The notes beneath the pieces are model-generated. The model was not told where the DNA came from. It did no database searches and worked only from the letters and a program-made list of their open reading frames with translations. A DNA stretch of 13,051 nt from JAZTZP01 sp045637525. Lineage in GTDB: Bacteria > Bacillota > Clostridia > UBA1381. The position numbers and the translations under genes were made by a program. Location of the stretch: contig JAZTZP010000164.1 in NCBI GenBank assembly GCA_045637525.1, forward strand, positions 1-13,051. The letters run 5' to 3'. This document shows positions 8,267 to 13,051 of this stretch, in pieces; within the stretch, counting starts at the first letter, position 1; each line of letters opens with the position of its first letter.

Positions 8267-8983
8267 GTGGTTACTGTTGCTACATACAGTAAGGATAAAA
8301 AGGAAACAGCCATTATAGAAGATAAGGTAAGAGACAGAATAGCAATGTGTTCTGACGATGACTGTGAGTGTCATTCGTTTGTGAGATACGAGTTATTTAA
8401 AGAGTTTCTTGATGAGAGTGATATATGTGATGTAATGTGCTTCGATATTACAGAGGATGGCGGAATACGCAGAATAGAGGGATTACGTAATCAGCATAAA
8501 GAAGCTTTGATTATGCTGATTGCAGACCCGACTATATCTCCCGTGGAGTACATGAAACCAAGTATAATGGCAGCAGCACTTATGATACGACCTGCAAACG
8601 AGCGTTCGATAGATATGAGTATATCGATGCTTATAAATGCAATATACAGTAAAGAAGAAACGGTTTCTGAGGAAACTGATGAAATGTTTACAATAAAAGA
8701 ATATGATGGAAAGATCAGAATTCCGTTTTCTTCTATATTATATTTTGAGGCAAGAGAAAAAAAGATTTTTGTAAGTACGGATAAGAAGGAGTATTCTATA
8801 TATACCACCTTAGAGAGTCTTACCAAAGAACTGCCGGAACGGTTTGTTCGCTGTCACAAAAGCTTTATCGTAAACAAGAGCAAGATTTATCGGGTGGCTT
8901 TGTCAAAAAATGAGATAGAGCTGGTAGGACAGAGATATATACCTGTATCAAGGAGTTATAAGCCGATAATAAAAATGTTGTAG
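8267..8983 (+). CDS. LytTR-type transcriptional regulator with degenerate receiver
   Basis: 238 residues, GTG start at 8267 with GGAGG at 8254-8258 (8-base spacer); the overlapping ATG at 8265 is out of frame. Residues 141-238 are a LytTR DNA-binding domain, shown by ILYFEAREKKIFVS, FVRCHKSFIVNKSKI and the C-terminal IPVSRSYK. Residues 1-120 resemble a response-regulator receiver but are atypical. Asp60 (VMCFDIT) could be the phosphoacceptor. The acidic pair normally near the N-terminus is absent, and the conserved Lys-Pro is Arg-Pro (108-109). It begins three bases after the essC stop. LytTR proteins (AgrA, ComE) bind direct repeats with a period near 21 bp; such repeats lie before 9879 and 12782, so it probably activates those operons. 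No histidine kinase gene is in the window, so the input could be non-phosphorylative. Confidence 0.88.
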   Translation: MVTVATYSKDKKETAIIEDKVRDRIAMCSDDDCECHSFVRYELFKEFLDESDICDVMCFDITEDGGIRRIEGLRNQHKEALIMLIADPTISPVEYMKPSIMAAALMIRPANERSIDMSISMLINAIYSKEETVSEETDEMFTIKEYDGKIRIPFSSILYFEAREKKIFVSTDKKEYSIYTTLESLTKELPERFVRCHKSFIVNKSKIYRVALSKNEIELVGQRYIPVSRSYKPIIKML

Positions 8984-8995
8984 GAGGAACCGAGA

Positions 8996-9541
8996 ATGGA
9001 GCATCCGGTTTTTGGATTAACTCAGACAGAGTTTTCCGTTCTGCTTAATGCTATTGGTGCTGATGAGCTTTACGGAATGGTGCTGGAGGATATAAAAGAT
9101 ATAACAGAGGTTCATGTATTTAATGCAATGAATATGATGGTGCAGAAAAAAATACTTGAGCCGGGCAATGATGCATTCATAATAGATAAGGAAATAAAGG
9201 CATTACTTATGGTAATAAAGAATGCGTTTGTTGTTCTGTCAGTATCAGATAAGGAGAACACTCTTCCGTTTAAAATCTGTTACAGCGACGGCAAAAGTGT
9301 GGCGGTATGCGAAACGAAATACGTAAACAAGAGTGAGTTGAGGCTATCTGTTGTAAGCCCCGATAAATTTGCAGAGTATTTAGAAGATGAAGGGTATGTC
9401 TTACGTACCGGCTGTAATATAACCGCAAGACACTTAAAGCCTCTTAAGGAAGAGGATATACTTGAGTTTGAAGAGCTTGGAATTGATGAGATAAGTGATA
9501 TACTTACAAAATATCTCACCGGAAAGGAAGAACAGGTATGA
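8996..9541 (+). CDS. Putative EspG-like secretion accessory protein or chaperone
   Basis: 181 residues, ATG at 8996 with TAGGAGGAACC just upstream, 12 bases after the regulator. It has no signal peptide or membrane helix, so it is cytosolic. Visible layout: an N-terminal LTQTEFSVLLNAIGADEL helix, a helical segment around residues 35-57, residues 58-83 resembling D-x-x-ALL-x-V-I-K-x-x-x-V-V-L-S-V, then strands with S-D-G-K-S-V-A-V (97-104) and a helix D-K-F-A-E-Y-L (123-129). That order resembles mycobacterial EspG chaperones (an L-T-x-x-E-F start, D-x-x-L-x-x-L-L, then strands with D-G-x-x-x-A). This is a pattern judgement, not a search result. Its position between a regulator and EsaB supports a role in handling helical substrates. 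It could instead be an EsaE-like targeting factor or an unrelated family. The stop overlaps the next start (ATGA). Confidence 0.6.
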   Translation: MEHPVFGLTQTEFSVLLNAIGADELYGMVLEDIKDITEVHVFNAMNMMVQKKILEPGNDAFIIDKEIKALLMVIKNAFVVLSVSDKENTLPFKICYSDGKSVAVCETKYVNKSELRLSVVSPDKFAEYLEDEGYVLRTGCNITARHLKPLKEEDILEFEELGIDEISDILTKYLTGKEEQV

Positions 9542-9783
9542 TACTTGTAGATATAAATGTTTATGCGCTGAATAAGGTTTACGATTTCACACTTGATGAA
9601 ACTGTACCTATATCGGCGGTAGTGGAAGAAATAGCCGAGATTATCGGCAGACTTGATAATAAAGACGGTATAGAGGGCGTTGAAGGACTTATGCTTCTGA
9701 CAAAGGACGGAACATACCTTCAGCCAAATCAAACACTTGAAATGTGCAATATAAATACAGGAAGTTCGCTTATTCTTATATAA
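9538..9783 (+). CDS. esaB: YukD/EsaB ubiquitin-like protein
   Basis: 81 residues with the beta-grasp (ubiquitin-like) pattern of the YukD/EsaB family: an opening strand ILVDINVYAL, a helix PISAVVEEIAEII, the strand GLMLLTKDGTYL, and a closing SSLILI strand after L-Q-P-N-Q-T-L. The length matches the family (about 80 residues). It lacks the C-terminal Gly-Gly of conjugated ubiquitin, as expected for YukD. EsaB/YukD is a cytosolic protein encoded in nearly all Firmicutes T7SS loci and needed for secretion by an incompletely known mechanism. Its ATG at 9538 lies within the previous gene's stop (ATGA overlap), indicating translational coupling, and it is the last gene of the machinery operon. I see no terminator hairpin between it and the promoter at 9790-9855, so some read-through into 9879 is possible. 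Confidence 0.85.
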   Translation: MILVDINVYALNKVYDFTLDETVPISAVVEEIAEIIGRLDNKDGIEGVEGLMLLTKDGTYLQPNQTLEMCNINTGSSLILI

Positions 9784-9789
9784 AAATGT

Positions 9790-9855
9790 CGTTCGTCATA
9801 AAAAAGATGTCGTTTATCGGTTTTTTAACAAATTCGCAAAGAAATATTGTAGAAT
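9790..9855 (+). promoter_or_regulatory. LytTR-type repeat promoter of the 9879 operon
   Basis: Two direct repeats, CGTTCGTCAT (9790-9799) and CGTTTATCGG (9811-9820), begin 21 bp apart. They are followed by TTAACA (9825-9830), a 19-bp spacer and TAGAAT (9850-9855). Each repeat fits the GTT-N-R-T core of LytTR half-sites. The suboptimal -35 and long spacer are typical of activator-dependent promoters. The layout matches the promoter at 12652-12717 in repeat period and in distance to the -10. Confidence 0.7.
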
Positions 9856-9878
9856 AGCTATGAAAGGAAGTGAGAGAT

Positions 9879-10238
9879 ATGTTTTCTGTAAATATGAATG
9901 GCATGTCAAATGCCAATGACAGGATTCACAATTGTGTGTGGGCTGTTAGAAGCGGAGCTCAGGAAATAGATGAAGTGAGAGCCGTTCTTTCAAGAATGTC
10001 CGGAATGGAGGGCGTCCTCTATTCACTTAATAAAATAAAAGAAGGTCTTATTAAGAGCGGAACAACAATGCATCGTATGGAAATGGCATTAGAGGATGCT
10101 GTTCATGTATATAACAGAGCAGAAAACGACATTGCCTCCAATGCTGACAACGCAAGAATGGTATTTTTCAAACCGGGCGTTGGTATAAATGATTTCACAC
10201 CGATAAAAAACATTACAAAAACCGTAAAATTTATTTAA
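9879..10238 (+). CDS. WXG100-like small helical protein (YxxxE)
   Basis: 119 residues from the ATG at 9879, which sits eight bases after GGAAG (9866-9870); a GTG at 9870 would overlap that site and adds only three residues. The first 90 residues are two amphipathic helices with the turn around M-S-G-M-E-G (40-45) in place of a W-x-G. The second helix ends in YNRAE (78-82), the YxxxD/E ESX export signature. A short tail (91-119) follows. It aligns without large gaps to the N-terminal 91 residues of the next protein (FS at the start, GM, A and I in helix 1, S-x-EG-x-x-x-SL-x-x-I near the turn, M-x-x-A in helix 2, YxxxE). The two are paralogues and may form a heterodimer. Alternatively it could be a Lap-type small helical partner of a secreted effector. 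Confidence 0.75.
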   Translation: MFSVNMNGMSNANDRIHNCVWAVRSGAQEIDEVRAVLSRMSGMEGVLYSLNKIKEGLIKSGTTMHRMEMALEDAVHVYNRAENDIASNADNARMVFFKPGVGINDFTPIKNITKTVKFI

Positions 10239-10262
10239 AATGACGAACGAGGAGGGAAGCGG

Positions 10263-10961
10263 ATGGCAGAGTTTTCTGCAGAATTTATAGGCATGGAACA
10301 TGCCGCAGCTGATATTAAATCGATAGCTGTTCAGCTAAAAAACTATGCACTGTCCATAGAGCAGCTGACAAAAGCACTCAGTGTGGATATAAAAAGTGTG
10401 GAAGGCATACAGAGCAGTCTATTGAATATAAGCAGCGGAGTTATGGAACAAAGCGAGATATTAAGCAGTATGGCAGGAGCCATAAGTATGTGTGCAGATG
10501 AATATAATATTCATGAAAAAGAGATATGCACAAACTCCGGCGGTGGTTCGGGAGGAGGTTACTTCTTACGAAACTCAGCAGAAAGAGTAAAGCCGTCGGA
10601 AATGACACAGGAAACAACGGAAGAAAAAACAGACAACCGTATAGAATTTCGTGAGAGTGTGTCTCGGGCTGTGAAGTCGGAAGACTTTTCACATAATGAA
10701 GACGCATATGTATCAGAACCGGCACAGTCTTCCGATTATACGGCGGTTGCCTCCGGAGTAGAGGAAATGACAGCAACGCAGGTTGCAGGCAGGTCCGCAA
10801 TAGCATTTACATTAGCTGGTGCGGCGGCGGCAGCGGCGGTATTTGGAGCTGATAAGCTTTCAAAGGCATCGGATGGCAAGGGAATAGATGAAAAGACTGC
10901 GGATAAAATTATAGAATTTGCAGGCAGTGTATCTGGCAAGGCAGGTGATTTCCGTGAATAG
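10263..10961 (+). CDS. WXG100-like N-terminal protein with linker and membrane segment
   Basis: 232 residues; ATG at 10263 with GAGGAGGGAAG just upstream. Residues 1-91 are a two-helix WXG100-like domain related to the previous protein, ending with YNIHE (81-85), a YxxxE export signature, and lacking W-x-G. A glycine linker (GGGSGGG, 93-99) leads into a polar, acidic and probably disordered stretch (100-172). This is followed by one hydrophobic Ala/Gly-rich segment (about 178-195, AIAFTLAGAAAAAAVFGA) and a short charged tail. The layout, export domain plus linker plus membrane-active segment, could describe a small secreted effector or a membrane-tethered secretion partner. The next gene, a membrane protein overlapping by 8 bases, would fit an immunity or anchoring partner. 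Function is not established. Confidence 0.75.
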   Translation: MAEFSAEFIGMEHAAADIKSIAVQLKNYALSIEQLTKALSVDIKSVEGIQSSLLNISSGVMEQSEILSSMAGAISMCADEYNIHEKEICTNSGGGSGGGYFLRNSAERVKPSEMTQETTEEKTDNRIEFRESVSRAVKSEDFSHNEDAYVSEPAQSSDYTAVASGVEEMTATQVAGRSAIAFTLAGAAAAAAVFGADKLSKASDGKGIDEKTADKIIEFAGSVSGKAGDFRE

Positions 10962-11478
10962 TAAATATGTGTTCAGAATCCCGACCGTGCCGGAAACGCA
11001 AATATTCTCGGGCATAGTTATGAAAGGACTTAAGTCTGAAAGAAACATAATGACAGCAGCGTTTGCTGTAATCTGCATTTTTACATTATGCTTTTTGACA
11101 GGACTCTTTGAAAATATACGTACCGATGAAGATTTGATAAAAGCATTACCGGTATTTGCACTCAGCGTATTGTCCATAAGCCTTACAATAATCCTTTTTA
11201 AAGGGATGTATCAAAAGATTAAGGTAGTATCGGATGTAAAAAACGGAGTATTTGGTGTAATGGACTGCATTTGTAAGGATGTACAGCTTATGAATATTAA
11301 AGGAGATTCGACAGGTCCGGCGGCAAGAATTTATCCGCTTGAATGTCCGGATAAGATATCTGAAAAGCGGTACCCGGTACATGATAGCAGATTTAAAGCT
11401 TGTCAGGAGCTGGAGAACAGAGCTGCATGGCTTGTAAGAATAGAACGAAGCAGAAAAGAATATTTATGTATACGATAG
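10954..11478 (+). CDS. Two-helix membrane protein, unknown
   Basis: 174 residues from the GTG at 10954, which follows GCAGGTGA (10941-10948) and overlaps the previous stop by 8 bases; a longer frame from 10918 has no better site. About 30 N-terminal residues precede two membrane helices (about 31-52, IMTAAFAVICIFTLCFLTGLF, and 63-85, LPVFALSVLSISLTIILF), separated by a short acidic loop. The remaining 90 residues are soluble, contain several Cys residues and end with a basic WLVRIERSRKEY segment. The hairpin topology places both termini on the same side, probably the cytoplasm given the positive charges. I recognise no family, and it is not an obvious EssA, EssB or EsaA. Tight coupling to 10263 suggests a partner, anchor or immunity protein for that product. 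Confidence 0.7.
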   Translation: MNSKYVFRIPTVPETQIFSGIVMKGLKSERNIMTAAFAVICIFTLCFLTGLFENIRTDEDLIKALPVFALSVLSISLTIILFKGMYQKIKVVSDVKNGVFGVMDCICKDVQLMNIKGDSTGPAARIYPLECPDKISEKRYPVHDSRFKACQELENRAAWLVRIERSRKEYLCIR

Positions 11479-11483
11479 AATAT

Positions 11484-11551
11484 AAAAAAGTTTTTGATTA
11501 AAAACTTCACCCCCCTGCACCATGGGTCTTGGGGGCAGAGGAAACTTTTTT
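11484..11551 (+). terminator. Nested hairpin terminator after the 9879 operon
   Basis: An outer 10-bp perfect stem, AAAAAAGTTT (11484-11493) with AAACTTTTTT (11542-11551), encloses a CCCCC (11511-11515) / GGGGG (11531-11535) hairpin and ends in six T residues. The left part can alternatively fold as AAGTTTTT / AAAAACTT (11489-11508), so two exclusive structures are possible. Confidence 0.7.
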
Positions 11552-11557
11552 GTAATT

Positions 11558-11626
11558 TAGAAAATTGCAAAAGTACGCAATTTCCTAAAAGATAAAAAAA
11601 GCTTAAAAGGAATATTTTCCAAAGCT
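11558..11626 (+). promoter_or_regulatory. Paired leader hairpins before the WXG100 trio
   Basis: Hairpin one pairs TAGAAAATTGC (11558-11568) with GCAATTTCCTA (11577-11587) with one mismatch. Hairpin two pairs AGCTT (11600-11604) with AAGCT (11622-11626) and, inside it, GGAA (11609-11612) with TTCC (11617-11620). The second ends about 11 bases before the AGGAGGTGA ribosome binding site (11638-11646). I find no convincing promoter here, so these may be leader structures or mRNA processing/stability elements on a read-through transcript. Confidence 0.4.
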
Positions 11627-11652
11627 GTCAGAATAACAGGAGGTGACACAAA

Positions 11653-11955
11653 TTGGCTAATATAGTAAAAATAAACACAGACTCATTAAACAGTGATATA
11701 TCACGTATTGAGCAGACTGAAAGATCAATAGAAAACGTAAAAAACAGTATAAATGCCAGTATACGTTCATTAAACGGTATGTGGCAGGGACCGGCGCATG
11801 ATAAGTTTGAAGCCCAATTTGCAAAGGATTATGAGGCGATGAACGAGATTTGCGAGATGCTTAAGGATATCATAGGAAATTTAAAATATGCAAGAAAAGG
11901 ATATGATACCTGTGAGGATAAGGTAGGAGATATTGTAAGATCAATAAAGGTATAA
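11653..11955 (+). CDS. WXG100 family protein, EsxA-like
   Basis: 100 residues, the canonical WXG100 length. It begins with TTG at 11653, six bases after an unusually perfect AGGAGGTGA site (11638-11646). Helix 1 (about 8-41), W-Q-G at 44-46 and helix 2 (about 50-85) give the standard helical hairpin. YDTCE (84-88) supplies the YxxxD/E export signature just after helix 2. Members of this family dimerise and leave the cell through the T7SS, and EssC recognises the C-terminal signal. It is the first gene of a WXG100 trio; the next gene starts 16 bases downstream. The TTG start combined with a consensus site may set its expression level relative to its partners. Confidence 0.92.
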   Translation: MANIVKINTDSLNSDISRIEQTERSIENVKNSINASIRSLNGMWQGPAHDKFEAQFAKDYEAMNEICEMLKDIIGNLKYARKGYDTCEDKVGDIVRSIKV

Positions 11956-11971
11956 CAGGGAGGAATTAAAA

Positions 11972-12319
11972 ATGGCACATAACTATACCGGTTCATTAAC
12001 ATTCGGCTCTGCAACAATAAAGGTATCTCCGGATATTCTGATTGCAAAGGCTGATGAGGTAGAATCAGGAATAAGCAGAATGAGACAGTTGTTTTCAAAC
12101 GTAAAAAGCAGTATAGACCGTACCGCATCATATTGGGAGGGCGAAGCGGGAGATTTACATCGCAGAGCATATTTAAAGCGTCAGGCTGAGGTTGAAGAGA
12201 TGCTTAAAAAGCTCCGGCAGCGTGTAAATGAGCTTGAACAGCTTGCAGCAAGCTATACAGATGCTGAAAGAGCAAATACAAGTGCGGCGAATGCACTTGC
12301 AACAAACGTAATTCAATAA
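11972..12319 (+). CDS. WXG100 family protein
   Basis: 115 residues; ATG at 11972 with CAGGGAGGA upstream. It has an extra N-terminal segment of about 15 residues (MAHNYTGSLTFGSAT) before the first helix, then W-E-G (55-57) at the turn and a long charged second helix. YTDAE (95-99) gives the YxxxE export signature, followed by an Ala-rich tail. It resembles the truncated WXG100 protein at 2-289, especially around W-E-G and YT-x-AER-x-NT. It lies between two other WXG100 genes, so it probably pairs with one of them. I assign it as a likely secreted subunit; which partner it dimerises with cannot be told from sequence. Confidence 0.9.
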   Translation: MAHNYTGSLTFGSATIKVSPDILIAKADEVESGISRMRQLFSNVKSSIDRTASYWEGEAGDLHRRAYLKRQAEVEEMLKKLRQRVNELEQLAASYTDAERANTSAANALATNVIQ

Positions 12320-12339
12320 CAGGAAGAGGGAGGATTTTT

Positions 12340-12642
12340 ATGAAGACAGCATTTCAGATAAGAATGGATTTTAACAAGGCCAACAGACAGGCGGCTGAGC
12401 TTGACGATCTGGCTGAGAAGATAAAAAGAATCGGCACAAATAAATTAGGCGATGCTTTAAACGAAGTTCGTGCATCATGGACGGGCGAAAATGCTTCTAT
12501 GTTCATTCAGAAAGGTAATTTAGTCGGAAATCAGCTTGTAAACCATTCCAAAAACCTGAGAAACACTGCGGCAACGATACGCAGAATAGCAAAACGCATA
12601 TATGATGCTGAGATGGCAGCCTTAGAGGCTATCAGCGACTGA
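12340..12642 (+). CDS. WXG100 family protein lacking canonical YxxxD/E
   Basis: 100 residues; ATG at 12340 preceded by GAGGGAGG. Helix 1 (about 10-42), W-T-G at 47-49 and helix 2 (about 53-95) match the WXG100 fold. It is basic in both helices (KANRQ, KKIKR-like runs, RRIAKR). Unlike its neighbours it lacks a strict YxxxD/E: the only C-terminal Tyr (Y88, YDAEM) has Glu at +3 rather than +4. In ESX heterodimers only one partner needs the signal, so this may be the signal-less member that leaves bound to the 11972 or 11653 product. It is the last gene of the trio, with no T-tailed terminator after it. Confidence 0.9.
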   Translation: MKTAFQIRMDFNKANRQAAELDDLAEKIKRIGTNKLGDALNEVRASWTGENASMFIQKGNLVGNQLVNHSKNLRNTAATIRRIAKRIYDAEMAALEAISD

Positions 12643-12651
12643 TAAATAAGA

Positions 12652-12717
12652 TGTTTGTCGCAAAAAATGTGCTGTTTGTCGGAAAACCGACAAATGCAAA
12701 GAAATTTATATTATAAT
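12652..12717 (+). promoter_or_regulatory. LytTR-type repeat promoter of the 12782 gene
   Basis: Two direct repeats, TGTTTGTCGC (12652-12661) and TGTTTGTCGG (12673-12682), begin 21 bp apart. A weak -35 (CCGACA, 12687-12692) follows with a 19-bp spacer to TATAAT (12712-12717). The second repeat is also half of an 8-bp inverted repeat (TTTGTCGG-AAAA-CCGACAAA, 12675-12694). It shares period, spacing to the -10 and a GCAAAGAAAT block with the promoter at 9790-9855. Confidence 0.7.
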
Positions 12718-12781
12718 AAGATTGTAATTGAGGAGAAGACTCATAGCAATAAATAAAAATAAAAAAATGGAGGAATTTAAA

Positions 12782-13051
12782 ATGGCAAAATTTGCAGTAA
12801 CACCGGCACAGCTTAACGCTGTAAGAAGTGAAATTCAGGAGCTTAACGGAAGGTTCAACAGAATCATGGGCGAGCTCATCGACACAGAGCAAAGCTTAAA
12901 CGTACAATGCGAAGGCGAAGCAAAGCGTAAGTACCAGATGGAGTTTAAAAAAGACGTTGAAAAGATGAGACGTTTCCACACAACTATGACAACTTATATT
13001 TCTACTCTTGGTGATATTTCAAAGAACTATTCAACAACAGAAGCAAGAAAC
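12782..13051 (+). CDS. WXG100-like protein with C-E-G turn, 3'-truncated
   Basis: ATG at 12782 with ATGGAGGA upstream; 90 residues are visible and the frame runs off the window. Helix 1 (about 7-40), a turn reading C-E-G (43-45) where W-x-G is usual, and helix 2 (about 48-80) give the WXG100 layout. YSTTE (83-87) supplies the YxxxE export signature. The Trp-to-Cys change removes the aromatic residue that packs in the helical turn and places a Cys in a protein likely to be exported. It has its own LytTR-type promoter (12652-12717), separate from the WXG100 trio, so it is likely co-regulated with the 9879 operon. What follows cannot be seen; a larger fused effector domain after residue 90 is possible. 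Confidence 0.85.
   Translation, partial: MAKFAVTPAQLNAVRSEIQELNGRFNRIMGELIDTEQSLNVQCEGEAKRKYQMEFKKDVEKMRRFHTTMTTYISTLGDISKNYSTTEARN

Noticed and set aside
8265..8300. ATG at 8265 as a start before the regulator
   Set aside because: It is out of frame and meets a stop after a short stretch; GTG at 8267 gives the LytTR protein with correct spacing.
9280..9732. 150-codon minus-strand frame
   Set aside because: Antisense to the EspG-like and EsaB genes, which have good start sites and family features; the reverse frame shows no motif or start site.
9870..9878. GTG at 9870 as the start of the 9879 gene
   Set aside because: It overlaps the GGAAG ribosome binding site; the ATG at 9879 has proper spacing.
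12675..12694. Intrinsic terminator after the WXG100 trio
   Set aside because: The inverted repeat has no following T-run and coincides with the -35 region and repeat 2 of the next promoter.
1..13051. CRISPR array, tRNA, rRNA, transposase or integrase
   Set aside because: No regularly spaced repeats, cloverleaf or mobile-element protein was seen on either strand.

Overview
The window looks like an AT-rich Bacillota (Firmicutes) chromosome, most likely a member of the Clostridia. The evidence is the A/T-biased codon use, strong AGGAGG-type ribosome binding sites, TTGACA/TATAAT promoters and the gene families present. I cannot name a genus from sequence alone. The main content is a type VII secretion (ESX/WXG100) locus of the Firmicutes type, with an unusual set of accessory genes and its own apparent regulatory circuit.

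Layout. (i) 2-289 is the 3' end of a WXG100-family gene, closed by a symmetric terminator (296-324). (ii) 366-707 is a small minus-strand ORF of unknown function. (iii) 808-2160 is a MATE-family efflux transporter with a consensus promoter and a long 3' hairpin; it is probably unrelated to secretion. (iv) 2161-2747 is a gene-poor gap with a candidate structured RNA (about 2394-2583) and a near-ideal extended -10 promoter (2648-2676). (v) 2748-9783 is a tight five-gene operon: membrane-anchored FHA protein, EssC-like FHA/FtsK ATPase, LytTR-type regulator, EspG-like candidate chaperone, and a YukD/EsaB ubiquitin-like protein. (vi) 9879-11478 is a three-gene operon: two related small helical proteins carrying the YxxxE secretion signature (the second extended by a linker and a membrane segment) and a two-helix membrane protein. 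(vii) 11484-11626 is a run of three hairpins, the first terminator-like. (viii) 11653-12642 is a trio of WXG100-type genes. (ix) 12782 to the window end is a further truncated WXG100-like gene in which Cys replaces the motif Trp.

How the parts may work together (inference). EssC is the motor. The two FHA proteins suggest phosphothreonine-dependent assembly or gating. EsaB and the EspG-like protein are candidate cytosolic accessory or chaperone factors. The WXG100-like proteins are substrates or secretion partners. The most notable signal is regulatory. The promoters before 9879 and before 12782 share a direct repeat with a 21-bp period, placed at the same distance (39 bp) from the -10 box and followed by a weak -35 with a 19-bp spacer. 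This is the arrangement expected for a LytTR activator, and a LytTR protein is encoded in the machinery operon. The machinery operon itself has a consensus promoter without these sites, which suggests constitutive machinery and controlled substrates. The usual T7SSb membrane partners EssA, EssB and EsaA are not recognisable in the window.
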